Positions 1 through 8,545 of a DNA stretch of 64,000 bases are shown here, one piece after another (within the stretch, counting starts at the first letter, position 1; the number at the start of each line of letters is the position of its first letter). The stretch is taken from positions 1-64,000 of the forward strand of contig UPXV01000012.1 of the NCBI GenBank assembly GCA_900538465.1. The letters are read 5' to 3'. The position numbers and the translations under genes are program-made. Origin of the DNA: an uncultured Erysipelotrichaceae bacterium. GTDB taxonomy: Bacteria; Bacillota_I; Bacilli_A; Erysipelotrichales; Coprobacillaceae. Below the pieces are notes generated by a model. It saw only the letters and a program-made list of their open reading frames with translations. It was not told where the DNA came from and ran no database searches.

Positions 1-2
1 AT

Positions 3-101
3 CTTTCTGAAGAAGAACATATTTCCTTTGTAGATGCCATGAAGAAATTACATATCTCAAAACAGGAACAAGAAACATATTTAGAATTATTACTTTCTTA
101 A
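3..101 (+). CDS. C-terminal end of an unidentified protein (partial)
   Basis: An open frame enters from the left edge and ends at TAA at 99-101, giving the last 32 residues, which are rich in Glu, Leu and Lys and end in ELLLS. A hairpin with a T-run follows directly, as expected for the end of a real gene. Nothing in this tail identifies a family. Confidence 0.6.
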   Translation, partial: LSEEEHISFVDAMKKLHISKQEQETYLELLLS

Positions 102-116
102 ATCAATCAATAATCT

Positions 117-146
117 AAAAAACATAGGTCATTTCCTATGTTTTTT
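117..146. terminator. bidirectional terminator
   Basis: Inverted repeat AACATAGG / CCTATGTT with an A-run on the left and a T-run on the right. It lies between the plus-strand partial gene and the minus-strand zinc-ribbon gene that converges on it, so it can serve both. Confidence 0.75.
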
Positions 147-954
147 AATCAATATATTCTTTTGTATCTGTCATATATGTTAATTGAGAATAAAAGGTTT
201 CATTTTGACGATAAACAACAAATGAAGAACGTCCATCATAATTTCCAATTCCATAATGTCCAATTTTTTTCTTCTTTGCTTCAAATTCTTCTTTTCGTTT
301 AGAAAAATCATTCATTAATTGATCAGTTACATTTTGATTACCAGTTATGCGATGAACAATAGTATTTTCTTCATCATGAAAGAAAAGATCATCAAATTGC
401 GTTATACCAGTCTTTTTAAAAGAAACTTTTTCTGTGTTATAAGTATGACTACGATCAAATTGTTTTTCTACAACCATAGACAAATGTTCATTAATCTTAA
501 CTGAATAAGTCAAAGTATAATAAATATTATTATTGTCTAATACAGCAATATGATAATCTTTATCAAATGTATATTGACTCTTTTGTTCCAGTTGTTTTTC
601 ATAAGTTTGAATAGATTGAACTGTTGTCTCTACATTTGAAAATTGTTTGTTAAAATCAGCTAAAGTATCAAATGTTCCAATAATAGCTGTTGGAGGAGAA
701 TCAGTCACTTCTTTTAATTCTATTCTTTCCTTTTTATCTAAACTTTCAAAATCATTACCTAGATTACTTAAAAGACGCCCATATAAAAGAGGAATCGTAA
801 TAAATGAGAAAAAGATAATAACATATAATAAATAAGTCATTGATTTATTTTTTTGCTTAATTGGACGATATCTAGCTTGTAAATCTAAACCACAATGTGG
901 GCAGAACTTCTCATCATCTCTGACCTCTTGACCACATCTAGGACATTTCTTCAT
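145..954 (-). CDS. zinc-ribbon membrane protein
   Basis: This 269-residue protein starts with a zinc ribbon (CPRCG at 4-8 and CPHCG at 18-22), then a basic linker and one membrane segment at about 39-60. The remaining ~200 residues form a Lys/Asp/Tyr-rich domain of unknown function that should face outside. The start has an AAGGAGG site lying inside the end of the preceding lipoprotein gene, 3 bp away, so the two are probably translationally coupled. The architecture matches the loose group of zinc-ribbon domain proteins of Firmicutes; I do not recognise the outer domain and assign no function. Confidence 0.7.
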   Translation of the reverse strand: MKKCPRCGQEVRDDEKFCPHCGLDLQARYRPIKQKNKSMTYLLYVIIFFSFITIPLLYGRLLSNLGNDFESLDKKERIELKEVTDSPPTAIIGTFDTLADFNKQFSNVETTVQSIQTYEKQLEQKSQYTFDKDYHIAVLDNNNIYYTLTYSVKINEHLSMVVEKQFDRSHTYNTEKVSFKKTGITQFDDLFFHDEENTIVHRITGNQNVTDQLMNDFSKRKEEFEAKKKKIGHYGIGNYDGRSSFVVYRQNETFYSQLTYMTDTKEYID

Positions 955-957
955 ATT

Positions 958-1464
958 TTAATCCTCCTTGAAATATGTATCCATAAATTCTTGAAATTCA
1001 TTTAAGAATTCTTTTTTTCTTTGTATTTGTTTTTCCCGATCTTTCATTTCTAAATACTCTTCATCTAAATATTGATAAGTTTTTATAAACTTTCCATTAG
1101 AAATGACATGAATTGTTGGAGTCCAATCAAAATGTAATTCTTTATAAAGATTCTCATAAAAATCCTTTTCCTTATAAGATGCATCTTGAGATTTTGCACG
1201 ATCTCTAAACTCTTTAATATTCAAATAATAGATTCCGCTACCTTTATGATTATCTATATAATCCTGTAAGATTGGATAAAATTCCTGACAATCTCCACAA
1301 TCAGGTCTACCTATATACAATATAAACTTAACATTTGAATTTAAATTCTGTATTAACTCTTCATAATGAATAGGTTGAATACCATCAATATTTATTTTTT
1401 TTGCGGGTTCTTGACAACCTACCAGTAAAAATAACCCTAATACAAAACAAATGATTTTCTTCAT
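958..1464 (-). CDS. thioredoxin-like lipoprotein
   Basis: This 168-residue protein has a lipoprotein signal with lipobox LVGC (Cys at 17). The mature part has a thioredoxin-like fold signature, GRPDCGDC at about 52-59 with a CGDC redox pair, followed by FYPIL and later a TPT stretch near the usual cis-Pro. It resembles the bacteriocin-transport-accessory / PedC-like thioredoxins of Firmicutes, which act as membrane-anchored thiol oxidoreductases. It is first in a two-gene unit with the zinc-ribbon membrane protein. The redox role is inferred from the CxxC; the partner is unknown. Confidence 0.75.
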   Translation of the reverse strand: MKKIICFVLGLFLLVGCQEPAKKINIDGIQPIHYEELIQNLNSNVKFILYIGRPDCGDCQEFYPILQDYIDNHKGSGIYYLNIKEFRDRAKSQDASYKEKDFYENLYKELHFDWTPTIHVISNGKFIKTYQYLDEEYLEMKDREKQIQRKKEFLNEFQEFMDTYFKED

Positions 1465-1514
1465 TGAATCACTCCATTTTGTTTTAATATATCATAAACA
1501 CAAAAAAAAGAAAA

Positions 1515-1536
1515 GGAATAAGAAAATTCTTATTCC
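1515..1536 (-). terminator. terminator of the GH1 gene
   Basis: Near-perfect hairpin GGAATAAGAA / TTCTTATTCC. Read on the minus strand it is followed by a T-rich tract, just after the stop of the GH1 gene. Confidence 0.7.
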
Positions 1537-1544
1537 CACTTCTA

Positions 1545-2963
1545 TTAATCAGATAAATCTTCTCCATTTGTTGCAATAACTTTTTTATACCAGTAGAATG
1601 AATCTTTTCTATATCTATCTAATGTTTTTAAATCAAATTCTTCTCTATCTACATAGATAAATCCATATCTCTTAACCATACCTTCATGAGTAGAAATTAA
1701 GTCAATTGCTGACCAAGGACAATATCCCATCATTTCACAACCATCAGAGATTGCTAATTGAACTTGTTCAATATGTTTTCTTAAGTATTCAATTCTGTAT
1801 GAATCATGAACTTTTCCATCTTCAGTTAATTTGTCATAAGCTCCTAATCCGTTTTCAGTAACGATCATTGGTAAACGATATCTTGAATACATTTCACGAA
1901 TAGTTGCTCTGAATCCCATAGGATCAATTTCCCAACCAAATTCAGTTGTTGGTAAATGAGGATTCTTAAATCCTTTGAACATTCCTTTTTCTCCACGAGC
2001 TGTTTGTTGATCAGCAGCAGATGAACATTCTACGCTACCATCTTCCCATTCACATGTTGCTGTATTGTAATAGTTAAATCCGATGAAATCAGGATGTCCA
2101 TTCTTTAAAGCTTCTGCGTCACCTTCAGCAAATTCAGGTGTTGCATCATGTTCTTCTAACCAAGCCCATACTAAGTTATTATAAACACCATAAACTGCCA
2201 TATCTAAATATAACCAGTTTCTTACTGCATTGTAGTTTTGAGCAGCTAAAACATCTTCTGGTTTACAGCTAGCAGGATATACTAATGAAATATTTGGTGC
2301 AGGACCAATTTTAGCTCCTGGTAACATTTCATGACATAATGCCATAGCTTTTGCTTGAGCAACTAACATATGGTGATTTTGTTGATAGATTTCTTTTAAT
2401 TCATTTGTACAACCTTCAGGAATTGTTAATGTTCCAATAACAGGTCCTACTAAAGTTAACATATTTTGTTCATTGATTGTTAACCAATATTTCACTCTAT
2501 CACCAAAGTTTTCATACATAACCTTAGCAAAGTTTAAGAACCAATCAACTGATTCTCTATTAGACCAAGAACCACGTTTGTCTAATGCAGCAGGCATATC
2601 AAAGTGGAACATAGTCACTAATGGTTCAATTCCATATTTCAAACATTCATTAATGACATTGTTGTAGTATTCGATTCCTTTTGGATTGATAGCACCAGTT
2701 CCTTCTGGAATAATACGAGACCAAGAAATTGAGAAACGATATGTTTTAAATCCCATTTCTGCCATTAAAGCAATATCTTCTTTATATCTATGATATTGAT
2801 CAGCACAAACAGTTAAATCAGAAGTCCCTTCAGGTACTTTCTTAACGTCTTGACAAGATGGACCTTTTCCATCTTCTAAGTTGGCTCCTTCTACTTGATA
2901 TGCAGATGTACTTGCTCCCCAAAGAAAATCTTTAGGAAATGGTTTTAAATTTTTGTGTAACAT
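1545..2963 (-). CDS. 6-phospho-beta-glucosidase, GH1
   Basis: The 472 residues match a full-length GH1 TIM barrel. Visible are the N-terminal FLWGASTSAYQVEG, the acid/base region TINEQN (Glu near 166) and the nucleophile region IVTENGLG (near 369). GH1 enzymes of this type cleave 6-phospho-beta-glucosides brought in by a PTS. The 6-phospho preference is inferred from family and context. The gene stands alone between its own terminator and a large palindrome over its ribosome site, with an RpiR-family regulator upstream on the same strand. Confidence 0.88.
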   Translation of the reverse strand: MLHKNLKPFPKDFLWGASTSAYQVEGANLEDGKGPSCQDVKKVPEGTSDLTVCADQYHRYKEDIALMAEMGFKTYRFSISWSRIIPEGTGAINPKGIEYYNNVINECLKYGIEPLVTMFHFDMPAALDKRGSWSNRESVDWFLNFAKVMYENFGDRVKYWLTINEQNMLTLVGPVIGTLTIPEGCTNELKEIYQQNHHMLVAQAKAMALCHEMLPGAKIGPAPNISLVYPASCKPEDVLAAQNYNAVRNWLYLDMAVYGVYNNLVWAWLEEHDATPEFAEGDAEALKNGHPDFIGFNYYNTATCEWEDGSVECSSAADQQTARGEKGMFKGFKNPHLPTTEFGWEIDPMGFRATIREMYSRYRLPMIVTENGLGAYDKLTEDGKVHDSYRIEYLRKHIEQVQLAISDGCEMMGYCPWSAIDLISTHEGMVKRYGFIYVDREEFDLKTLDRYRKDSFYWYKKVIATNGEDLSD

Positions 2964-2977
2964 TGATATTCATCCTC

Positions 2978-2999
2978 CTTATGATAATTTTATCATAAG
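2978..2999. promoter_or_regulatory. palindrome over the GH1 ribosome site
   Basis: The inverted repeat CTTATGATAA-TT-TTATCATAAG lies directly upstream of, and overlaps, the GGAGG site of the GH1 gene. It could be an operator for the neighbouring RpiR-type regulator or an RNA hairpin hiding the ribosome site. No T-run follows, so it is not a normal terminator. Confidence 0.5.
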
Positions 3000-3070
3000 C
3001 CAAAAATTTTCTTTTTTCAAGCCTCTTCATTTCAAAAGCAACAATGCAACCAATTATTTTTAAAATCAGC

Positions 3071-3095
3071 AAAAATAGTGCAACATTGTTGCACT
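3071..3095 (-). terminator. terminator of the RpiR regulator
   Basis: Perfect 9-bp arms AGTGCAACA / TGTTGCACT around a single T, followed on the minus strand by ATTTTTGC. It overlaps the stop codon of the regulator. Confidence 0.65.
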
Positions 3096-3918
3096 ATTTC
3101 ATATAAACATCCCCATATGCCTCATTAAATTCAATAATAGAATGATAATTATTACTTAACAATAAAGAGAATATACAATTTAAAATATATTGAGCAGATA
3201 TTTGAAAAATCATATCCCTAAAATCAGCAAACGAATTGATATGAATCGCTGGTATAACCTCATGACATGACTTCGCTAGAGTACTATCAGTTCTCCCTGT
3301 TATTGCAATCGTGTAAACACCTTTCTTCTGACATTCTCTTGCTACTTTAACAATTCTTTTATCTTCTCCCATGCGACTAATCAATACAATCAAATGATCT
3401 TGAAGAGGTGTCATTGTCAAATACAATTGAAGATTGGTTGCTGAATAATTTGTTGCAATCTTTTTAGCCAAGAAAAACAAATGACATCCATAATCTCCTA
3501 GACATTCATTAGCATCATTGCTAATAAAATCAATATAAGTTGTCTTAGTAAAATGTTGTGCCACTCTTTCTAATTGTTGTACTGAAAGCTGGTTTTTTGT
3601 TTTTTCAATCACATTTTTTTCTAACTCACTGATTTTATCTATAACAGATATACTCATTTCTTTTTCACGTATTTTTACATCTTGCAGATGACAATCTTTT
3701 AAATCATGGACCAAATGAACTTTAAAATCATTATAATTTTCATACCCTAATTTTTTTATAAATCTAACAACTGTTGATGCATTTGTATATGTATTTTTAG
3801 CAAGTGTTCGTGCACTCATTTGAGGAATCTCTTCGCTATGTTCAAGAATATACTGACAAATTCCTCTTTGTGTCTCATTAAACTTTTCTTGATTTTTTAA
3901 TATATCGATTAAATTCAT
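3094..3918 (-). CDS. MurR/RpiR-family transcriptional regulator
   Basis: About 274 residues. The N-terminal HTH_6-type helix-turn-helix (roughly 1-75) contains the family pattern STVVRFIKKLGY, where RpiR proteins recognise DNA. A SIS sugar-phosphate-binding domain follows (roughly 115-245, with a VLISRMGEDKRIVKVAREC stretch). I place the start at 3918, after GGTGATG, not at the upstream in-frame ATG. The family senses phosphosugars; the adjacent GH1 gene is the likely target. That link rests on position and the palindrome only. Confidence 0.85.
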   Translation of the reverse strand: MNLIDILKNQEKFNETQRGICQYILEHSEEIPQMSARTLAKNTYTNASTVVRFIKKLGYENYNDFKVHLVHDLKDCHLQDVKIREKEMSISVIDKISELEKNVIEKTKNQLSVQQLERVAQHFTKTTYIDFISNDANECLGDYGCHLFFLAKKIATNYSATNLQLYLTMTPLQDHLIVLISRMGEDKRIVKVARECQKKGVYTIAITGRTDSTLAKSCHEVIPAIHINSFADFRDMIFQISAQYILNCIFSLLLSNNYHSIIEFNEAYGDVYMK

Positions 3919-3992
3919 GTTCATCACCATCTTTATTATACTAAATTTTAAGTAAGAAAAGAAGACAATAACTTGATTTGAAGGTAAGAAAA

Positions 3993-4010
3993 AACTGGCA
4001 TTTGCCAGTT
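3993..4010 (-). terminator. terminator of gpmI
   Basis: AACTGGCA / TGCCAGTT with a two-base loop and a T-run on the minus strand, just beyond the gpmI stop. Confidence 0.75.
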
Positions 4011-4011
4011 T

Positions 4012-5529
4012 CTATTTTAATAAGCTTTCTCCAGTCATTTCTTTTGGTTGTGGTAATCCTAATAATTGTAAGATTGTTGGAGCTAAGTCTCCAAGTTTAC
4101 CATCTTCTCTTAATTCTAAATGTGTATTTGTTAAAATTAATGGTACTGGATTTGTTGTATGAGCAGTGAATGGATTATCATCTTCATCTAATAATCTTTC
4201 ACTATTTCCATGGTCAGCAGTAATTAACATAGTTCCACCTAATTCAAGAACTTTTTCATAAACTTCACCAACACATTCATCAACAACACTCACTGCTTTG
4301 ATAGCTGCTGGAATAATTCCAGTATGTCCAACCATGTCACAGTTTGCAAAGTTGACAATCACAACATCATGAATATCTTTATCTAATTCTGCAAGTAATG
4401 CATCTTTCACTTCATAAGCACTCATTTCAGGTTGTAAATCATAAGTGGCAACTTTTGGTGAATTGATTAAAACACGAGTTGCTCCTTCGATTTCTTTATC
4501 AACTCCACCATCCATGAAGAATGTAACGTGAGCATATTTTTCAGTTTCAGCAATTCTTAATTGTTTCAAACCTTGAGCTGATAAGTAATCACCTAAAGTA
4601 TTTGTTAAATCTAATGAATGGAATGCAATTTCACCGTTAACAGTGTCAGCATAACGCATCATACATACAAAGAAAATATTTGTTGGTTTATCTGCTGGTT
4701 TAAAATCTTCATAAACATCAGCAGTGAAAACATTTGACATTTGAATAGCTCTATCAGGTCTAAAATTAGCAAAGATAATAGAATCATTATCACTTACAGC
4801 ACCATCAGTTGCTGGATTATATCCAGGAATGACAAATTCATCATAAACTTCTTTTGCATATGAATCTTTAACATATTGAACTGGATCACTATATGTTTCT
4901 CCAGATTTACCAACTAATGCATTATAAGCTAATTCAACACGATCCATTCTCTTATCTCTATCCATAGCATAATATCTACCAGAGATAGAAGCAATTTGAC
5001 CAACACCAATTTCATTCATCTTATCTTGTAATTCTTGAACGAAATCAGCACCACTATCAGGAGCAACGTCTCTACCATCTAAGAATGCATGCACATAAAC
5101 TTTTTCTAAACCTTGGTCCTTTGCAAGTTTTAACAATGCATAGATATGTTCATTTGATGAGTGAACACCACCATTTGATAATAATCCCCAAATATGTAAT
5201 TTTGAATTATTTTCTTTAGCATGATTGATTGCTTTTAAGAAAGTTTCATTTGTGAAGAAAGTTCCATCTTCAACAGCTTTATTAATTAAAGTTAATGATT
5301 GATAAACAATTCTACCAGCACCAATATTTAAGTGTCCAACTTCACTATTTCCCATTTGTCCTTCAGGTAATCCTACAGCATTACCACTTGCTTTAAGAGT
5401 TGTTGTTGGATACATTGCCATTAAATCATCTAAGTTTGGTGTATTTGCTAATTTTACAGCATTTCCATCAACTCTTTCAGTTAAACCATAACCATCTAAA
5501 ATACATAAAACCACTGGTCTCTTTTTCAT
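4012..5529 (-). CDS. gpmI: 2,3-bisphosphoglycerate-independent phosphoglycerate mutase
   Basis: Interconverts 3- and 2-phosphoglycerate in glycolysis, using two metal ions (Mn in Firmicutes). The 505-residue length is normal. Visible motifs are LCILDGYGL at the N-terminus, the metal-bound serine in GNSEVGHLNIGAGR (about residue 60), the DGRDVAPDSG segment, and TADHGNSE near the C-terminus. The start at 5529 has GGAGG eight bases upstream; an upstream in-frame ATG overlaps that site and is unlikely. Elsewhere gpmI usually sits in a glycolytic operon; here it is a single gene with its own terminator. Confidence 0.97.
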   Translation of the reverse strand: MKKRPVVLCILDGYGLTERVDGNAVKLANTPNLDDLMAMYPTTTLKASGNAVGLPEGQMGNSEVGHLNIGAGRIVYQSLTLINKAVEDGTFFTNETFLKAINHAKENNSKLHIWGLLSNGGVHSSNEHIYALLKLAKDQGLEKVYVHAFLDGRDVAPDSGADFVQELQDKMNEIGVGQIASISGRYYAMDRDKRMDRVELAYNALVGKSGETYSDPVQYVKDSYAKEVYDEFVIPGYNPATDGAVSDNDSIIFANFRPDRAIQMSNVFTADVYEDFKPADKPTNIFFVCMMRYADTVNGEIAFHSLDLTNTLGDYLSAQGLKQLRIAETEKYAHVTFFMDGGVDKEIEGATRVLINSPKVATYDLQPEMSAYEVKDALLAELDKDIHDVVIVNFANCDMVGHTGIIPAAIKAVSVVDECVGEVYEKVLELGGTMLITADHGNSERLLDEDDNPFTAHTTNPVPLILTNTHLELREDGKLGDLAPTILQLLGLPQPKEMTGESLLK

Positions 5530-5682
5530 TTTATATACCTCCATATGCGCTCATTATACAAAATTATAACCAAAAAATAAAGTTATAAGATGAATTTTTT
5601 CACATAAGTCAAAAACATCTATCAAATTTATTATTTTTATCTCTTGATTTCTTTTTTTTAATACAAATCAAAGAAAGTTCCT

Positions 5683-5707
5683 ATCTTCAATAAAGACAAG
5701 AACTTTT
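5683..5707 (-). terminator. probable terminator of the small membrane protein gene
   Basis: AAGTTC / GAACTT arms lie just after the stop at 5709, with T-rich sequence beyond on the minus strand. The arms are interrupted, so the call is moderate. Confidence 0.45.
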
Positions 5708-5708
5708 A

Positions 5709-5894
5709 TTATTTTCTTCTTTTTACAGGTGTTGAAATCATATATATTCCAATAAAACTCAATATCAATGGCCAATATGTTTTAACCATTTCTTCAATCT
5801 GTTTTAATAAATCTTTTTGATGATCTCCTTGGTTAATTGTTAATAAAACACCCAACATCATCATAATAATTCCTAAATTTTTCCTTAAGTTCAT
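5709..5894 (-). CDS. small membrane protein
   Basis: About 61 residues with two hydrophobic segments (LGIIMMMLGVLLTI and WPLILSFIGIYMI) separated by an acidic/basic linker, and a C-terminal RRK. The start at 5894 follows a GGGTGATG site. It lies 15 bp after the unknown gene on its right, same strand, so they likely form a unit. No family is recognised. Confidence 0.6.
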   Translation of the reverse strand: MNLRKNLGIIMMMLGVLLTINQGDHQKDLLKQIEEMVKTYWPLILSFIGIYMISTPVKRRK

Positions 5895-5924
5895 TGTCAT
5901 CACCCACAATGACTATAACATCTT

Positions 5925-6326
5925 TTATCTACGAACTTTGTCACTCTTAAGAACGGCATGACAAAAATTTAATAATCCTTGTAAATCAATGGGTTCTTTT
6001 CCCTTTTGTGAATAAACAATAACCTCTAAGCGATTGTATTCAAATCGATTAGAATGAATAATACTGTTCATATCTCTTCTTAATTCTTCTGGTGTCACAA
6101 TAAATAAGTTTTCTGACATTTTTCTAAGCAATATACAAAGTGTTGCCAATGCAAGTTCTAAATCCAAAACAGTTTTAGAACGATCATGTGACAAAATATA
6201 AGCATCAAAGACACCCTTCTTTTGTTCAATTTGATTGAGTCTATTTAAAATCATTTCAACAGAAACAACACTATCCTCTAATGCTTCCATATAACATAAT
6301 TCTTTTAATTCTCGATTATTTCCCAT
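5925..6326 (-). CDS. hypothetical protein
   Basis: About 133 residues, soluble, mostly alpha/beta in appearance, with no membrane segment or recognised motif. The central part (LDLELALATLCILLRK) looks helical. An AGGTGATATTT site supports the start at 6326. It probably shares a transcript with the downstream small membrane protein. Function unknown. Confidence 0.6.
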   Translation of the reverse strand: MGNNRELKELCYMEALEDSVVSVEMILNRLNQIEQKKGVFDAYILSHDRSKTVLDLELALATLCILLRKMSENLFIVTPEELRRDMNSIIHSNRFEYNRLEVIVYSQKGKEPIDLQGLLNFCHAVLKSDKVRR

Positions 6327-6443
6327 AAATATCACCTATCTTTATTATACTTGAAAACAAATCAGAAATATATCTTTATTCATCATTTAGAATATTTTAT
6401 CTTCTATTGTCTTATTATAGAAAATATTGCCGAGGAAATAGAA

Positions 6444-6464
6444 AATCAACCCATAAGGTTGATT
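6444..6464 (-). terminator. terminator of the pgsA-like gene
   Basis: ATCAACC / GGTTGAT hairpin with a modest T-rich tail on the minus strand, 9 bp from the stop of the phosphatidyltransferase gene. Confidence 0.55.
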
Positions 6465-6472
6465 GATCATTT

Positions 6473-7036
6473 TTATATTTCATCTTCTTTATACAAATGG
6501 TATAACCCTTGTCCATAATAAATCATTGCTATAGCCATAAGGGCAACCGTTGAGTAAATCATCACAGCCGATATAACTGTATTTGGAATATAGAAAGCAA
6601 TTAGCAAAATAGAAACCACAAAGAATACAGCTGTTGCTATTTTCCCAGGCATTTCCGCTTGCGCTAAATGTCTTCCTTTCTTACGATAGATAAACCATCC
6701 TACAAACAACAGCATACCATCCTTTAAGACAATAATAGCAACTAACCATGCATAAGCAGGATAAGTATACATAAGTGTACATGCCACAACAAATTGTGTA
6801 AGTTTATCAGCAACAGGATCAATCAGTTTTCCAAGTTCTGTAATCATATCATATTTTCTAGCAATATATCCATCAAAGAAATCACTTAGACTTGATAATA
6901 TGAGTATTCCAGCCGATAACATATGTCCCCCACTTGTTTCAGCAGTAAAATACGCATACAAAAAAACTGGTACTAACGCAATTCTAAAATAACATAATAT
7001 ATTTGGAATACTAAAGATTTCTTTTCTTGTAAACAT
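6473..7036 (-). CDS. pgsA: CDP-diacylglycerol-glycerol-3-phosphate 3-phosphatidyltransferase
   Basis: 187 residues with several membrane helices and the CDP-alcohol phosphatidyltransferase signature: SDFFDGYIAR at about 48-57 followed by GKLIDPVADK, which supplies the D-x2-DG-x2-AR...G-x3-D-x3-D pattern that binds metal and CDP. The enzyme makes phosphatidylglycerol phosphate, the entry to phosphatidylglycerol and cardiolipin. The exact alcohol substrate is inferred from resemblance to PgsA; other CDP-alcohol transferases share the motif. Confidence 0.85.
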   Translation of the reverse strand: MFTRKEIFSIPNILCYFRIALVPVFLYAYFTAETSGGHMLSAGILILSSLSDFFDGYIARKYDMITELGKLIDPVADKLTQFVVACTLMYTYPAYAWLVAIIVLKDGMLLFVGWFIYRKKGRHLAQAEMPGKIATAVFFVVSILLIAFYIPNTVISAVMIYSTVALMAIAMIYYGQGLYHLYKEDEI

Positions 7037-7104
7037 AATAGTCCCTACCTTTACATATCACCTATTATAAGGAAAATATATGTTGAAGTCAAACGATTAT
7101 CATA

Positions 7105-7608
7105 CTAGCTTTGAATTATATCACAAATTTTATCCACAGTTTCATCAATAGTAAAATTTGTTATATCCACTTTCATTGTATTTAAATCATGGTACATAGA
7201 AAGTCTTTCTACACTTCTTTTGATTACATCATCTTTTCTTATTCCTAAATCAATATCTTTTTGAATATGTTTTACTAAAGCTTCTTTTGAACATATAAGA
7301 GAAATGGGATAAACTTCACAATTTGATAAATCTAATCTTGATAAAAGTTCATCAATAATACTTTGTTGATGCATTACCCAACAAAAGATAATATTGTCAA
7401 TCTTTGAACAATGAATAAATTGATTCAATTGATAAACAATATTATTCATGACCATTGTTTTCGTTTCTTCATCAACAATAAATGGATGCATATCCCAACA
7501 CCAATCACCATCTAAAAAAACACAATTATTCAATTTATATTTTAATAAAGAGGAAGTGGCTGTTTTTCCAACGCCCATTGTTCCTCCAATTAATATTAAT
7601 TTTTTCAT
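7105..7608 (-). CDS. P-loop nucleotide/shikimate-kinase-like protein
   Basis: About 167 residues. A P-loop GGTMGVGKT lies at the N-terminus, followed by FLDGDWCW, typical of small P-loop kinases and AAA_33/gluconate-kinase-like proteins. GGAGG nine bases upstream fixes the start at 7608. Substrate unknown. It lies downstream of the ftsEX terminator and ends 68 bp before pgsA, so it is probably its own unit. Confidence 0.65.
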   Translation of the reverse strand: MKKLILIGGTMGVGKTATSSLLKYKLNNCVFLDGDWCWDMHPFIVDEETKTMVMNNIVYQLNQFIHCSKIDNIIFCWVMHQQSIIDELLSRLDLSNCEVYPISLICSKEALVKHIQKDIDLGIRKDDVIKRSVERLSMYHDLNTMKVDITNFTIDETVDKICDIIQS

Positions 7609-7620
7609 ATTGTCCTCCAA

Positions 7621-7641
7621 AAAAAGACCTTTCGGTCTTTT
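7621..7641 (-). terminator. terminator after ftsEX
   Basis: AAAGACC-TTTC-GGTCTTT stable tetraloop hairpin with a long T-run on the minus strand, overlapping the end of ftsX. Confidence 0.8.
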
Positions 7642-8545
7642 AAAATTTCAAGAATTTTCTTACTGAAACAAAACTTCCAATCAAACCAACACCACTACCT
7701 AATCCCACTAACAAACCAGAACATTGCCAAATAAATGGGAATGGTTCTCTTAGTGTTAAAATGGCTGGTAACATTCCTGAAGCAGATTCATAAAGCATTG
7801 TATATCCAAAATACACAATAAGGATTGGAATAATGGCACCAATGATACCAATAAAGATTCCTTCTAACATATACGGTAAACGAATATACCAGTTACTTGC
7901 TCCAACCATACGCATAATACTAATTTCTGTTTGTCTTGAAGTAATTGTAATTTTGATTGTATTGGCAATCATAAACAATGCAACAATACTTAATCCTGCC
8001 ACAAAAATAGCGCCACCATTTCTCACAGCTTCTAAACTGTTTACTAATGAATTGGTAGAATTGCCACCTGATTCAACATCTTTTACATGTTCAATATTTC
8101 CAATTTGAGCAGAAATTGTATCTAATTGCTTGGCATCCTTTACTTCTACAACATAAGCAGCTCCTAAAGGATTATTCTTACGGAAATTTTCATATAATTT
8201 CTTTCCATCTTCATTTTGCATTTCAATCATTTTGTTTAATTCATCTTCTTTTGAAGAGAAAGTTACCTTTTTGACTCCTGCAATTTTTTCTATTTGTGGT
8301 TGAATTTTCTTTGCATCTGCATCCTTTAATTCTCGCTCTATTTTGACATAAACTGTTAAGCTTTTTTCAATACTATAAGTCATATCTTGAATATTAATCG
8401 CAACAACTCCAATAACAGCAATCAATACTAAGGTAATTGTGACTGCAAAGATTGAAGAAACAGACATAACCCCATTTCTCCAAATATTTTGTAAAGCGGT
8501 TTTACAATGTTTTGGGAAGTTTTTGATACAACTAATTAATTCCAT
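7640..8545 (-). CDS. ftsX: cell-division ABC permease FtsX
   Basis: About 301 residues: an N-terminal cytoplasmic part, a membrane segment (about 28-50), an outer domain of ~115 residues with the KKVTFSSKEDEL region typical of FtsX, then three membrane helices. FtsX works with FtsE to activate peptidoglycan hydrolases at the septum. The start at 8545 has AGGAGG and overlaps the ftsE stop by 14 bp, indicating coupled translation. A longer upstream frame has no ribosome site. Confidence 0.95.
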   Translation of the reverse strand: MELISCIKNFPKHCKTALQNIWRNGVMSVSSIFAVTITLVLIAVIGVVAINIQDMTYSIEKSLTVYVKIERELKDADAKKIQPQIEKIAGVKKVTFSSKEDELNKMIEMQNEDGKKLYENFRKNNPLGAAYVVEVKDAKQLDTISAQIGNIEHVKDVESGGNSTNSLVNSLEAVRNGGAIFVAGLSIVALFMIANTIKITITSRQTEISIMRMVGASNWYIRLPYMLEGIFIGIIGAIIPILIVYFGYTMLYESASGMLPAILTLREPFPFIWQCSGLLVGLGSGVGLIGSFVSVRKFLKF

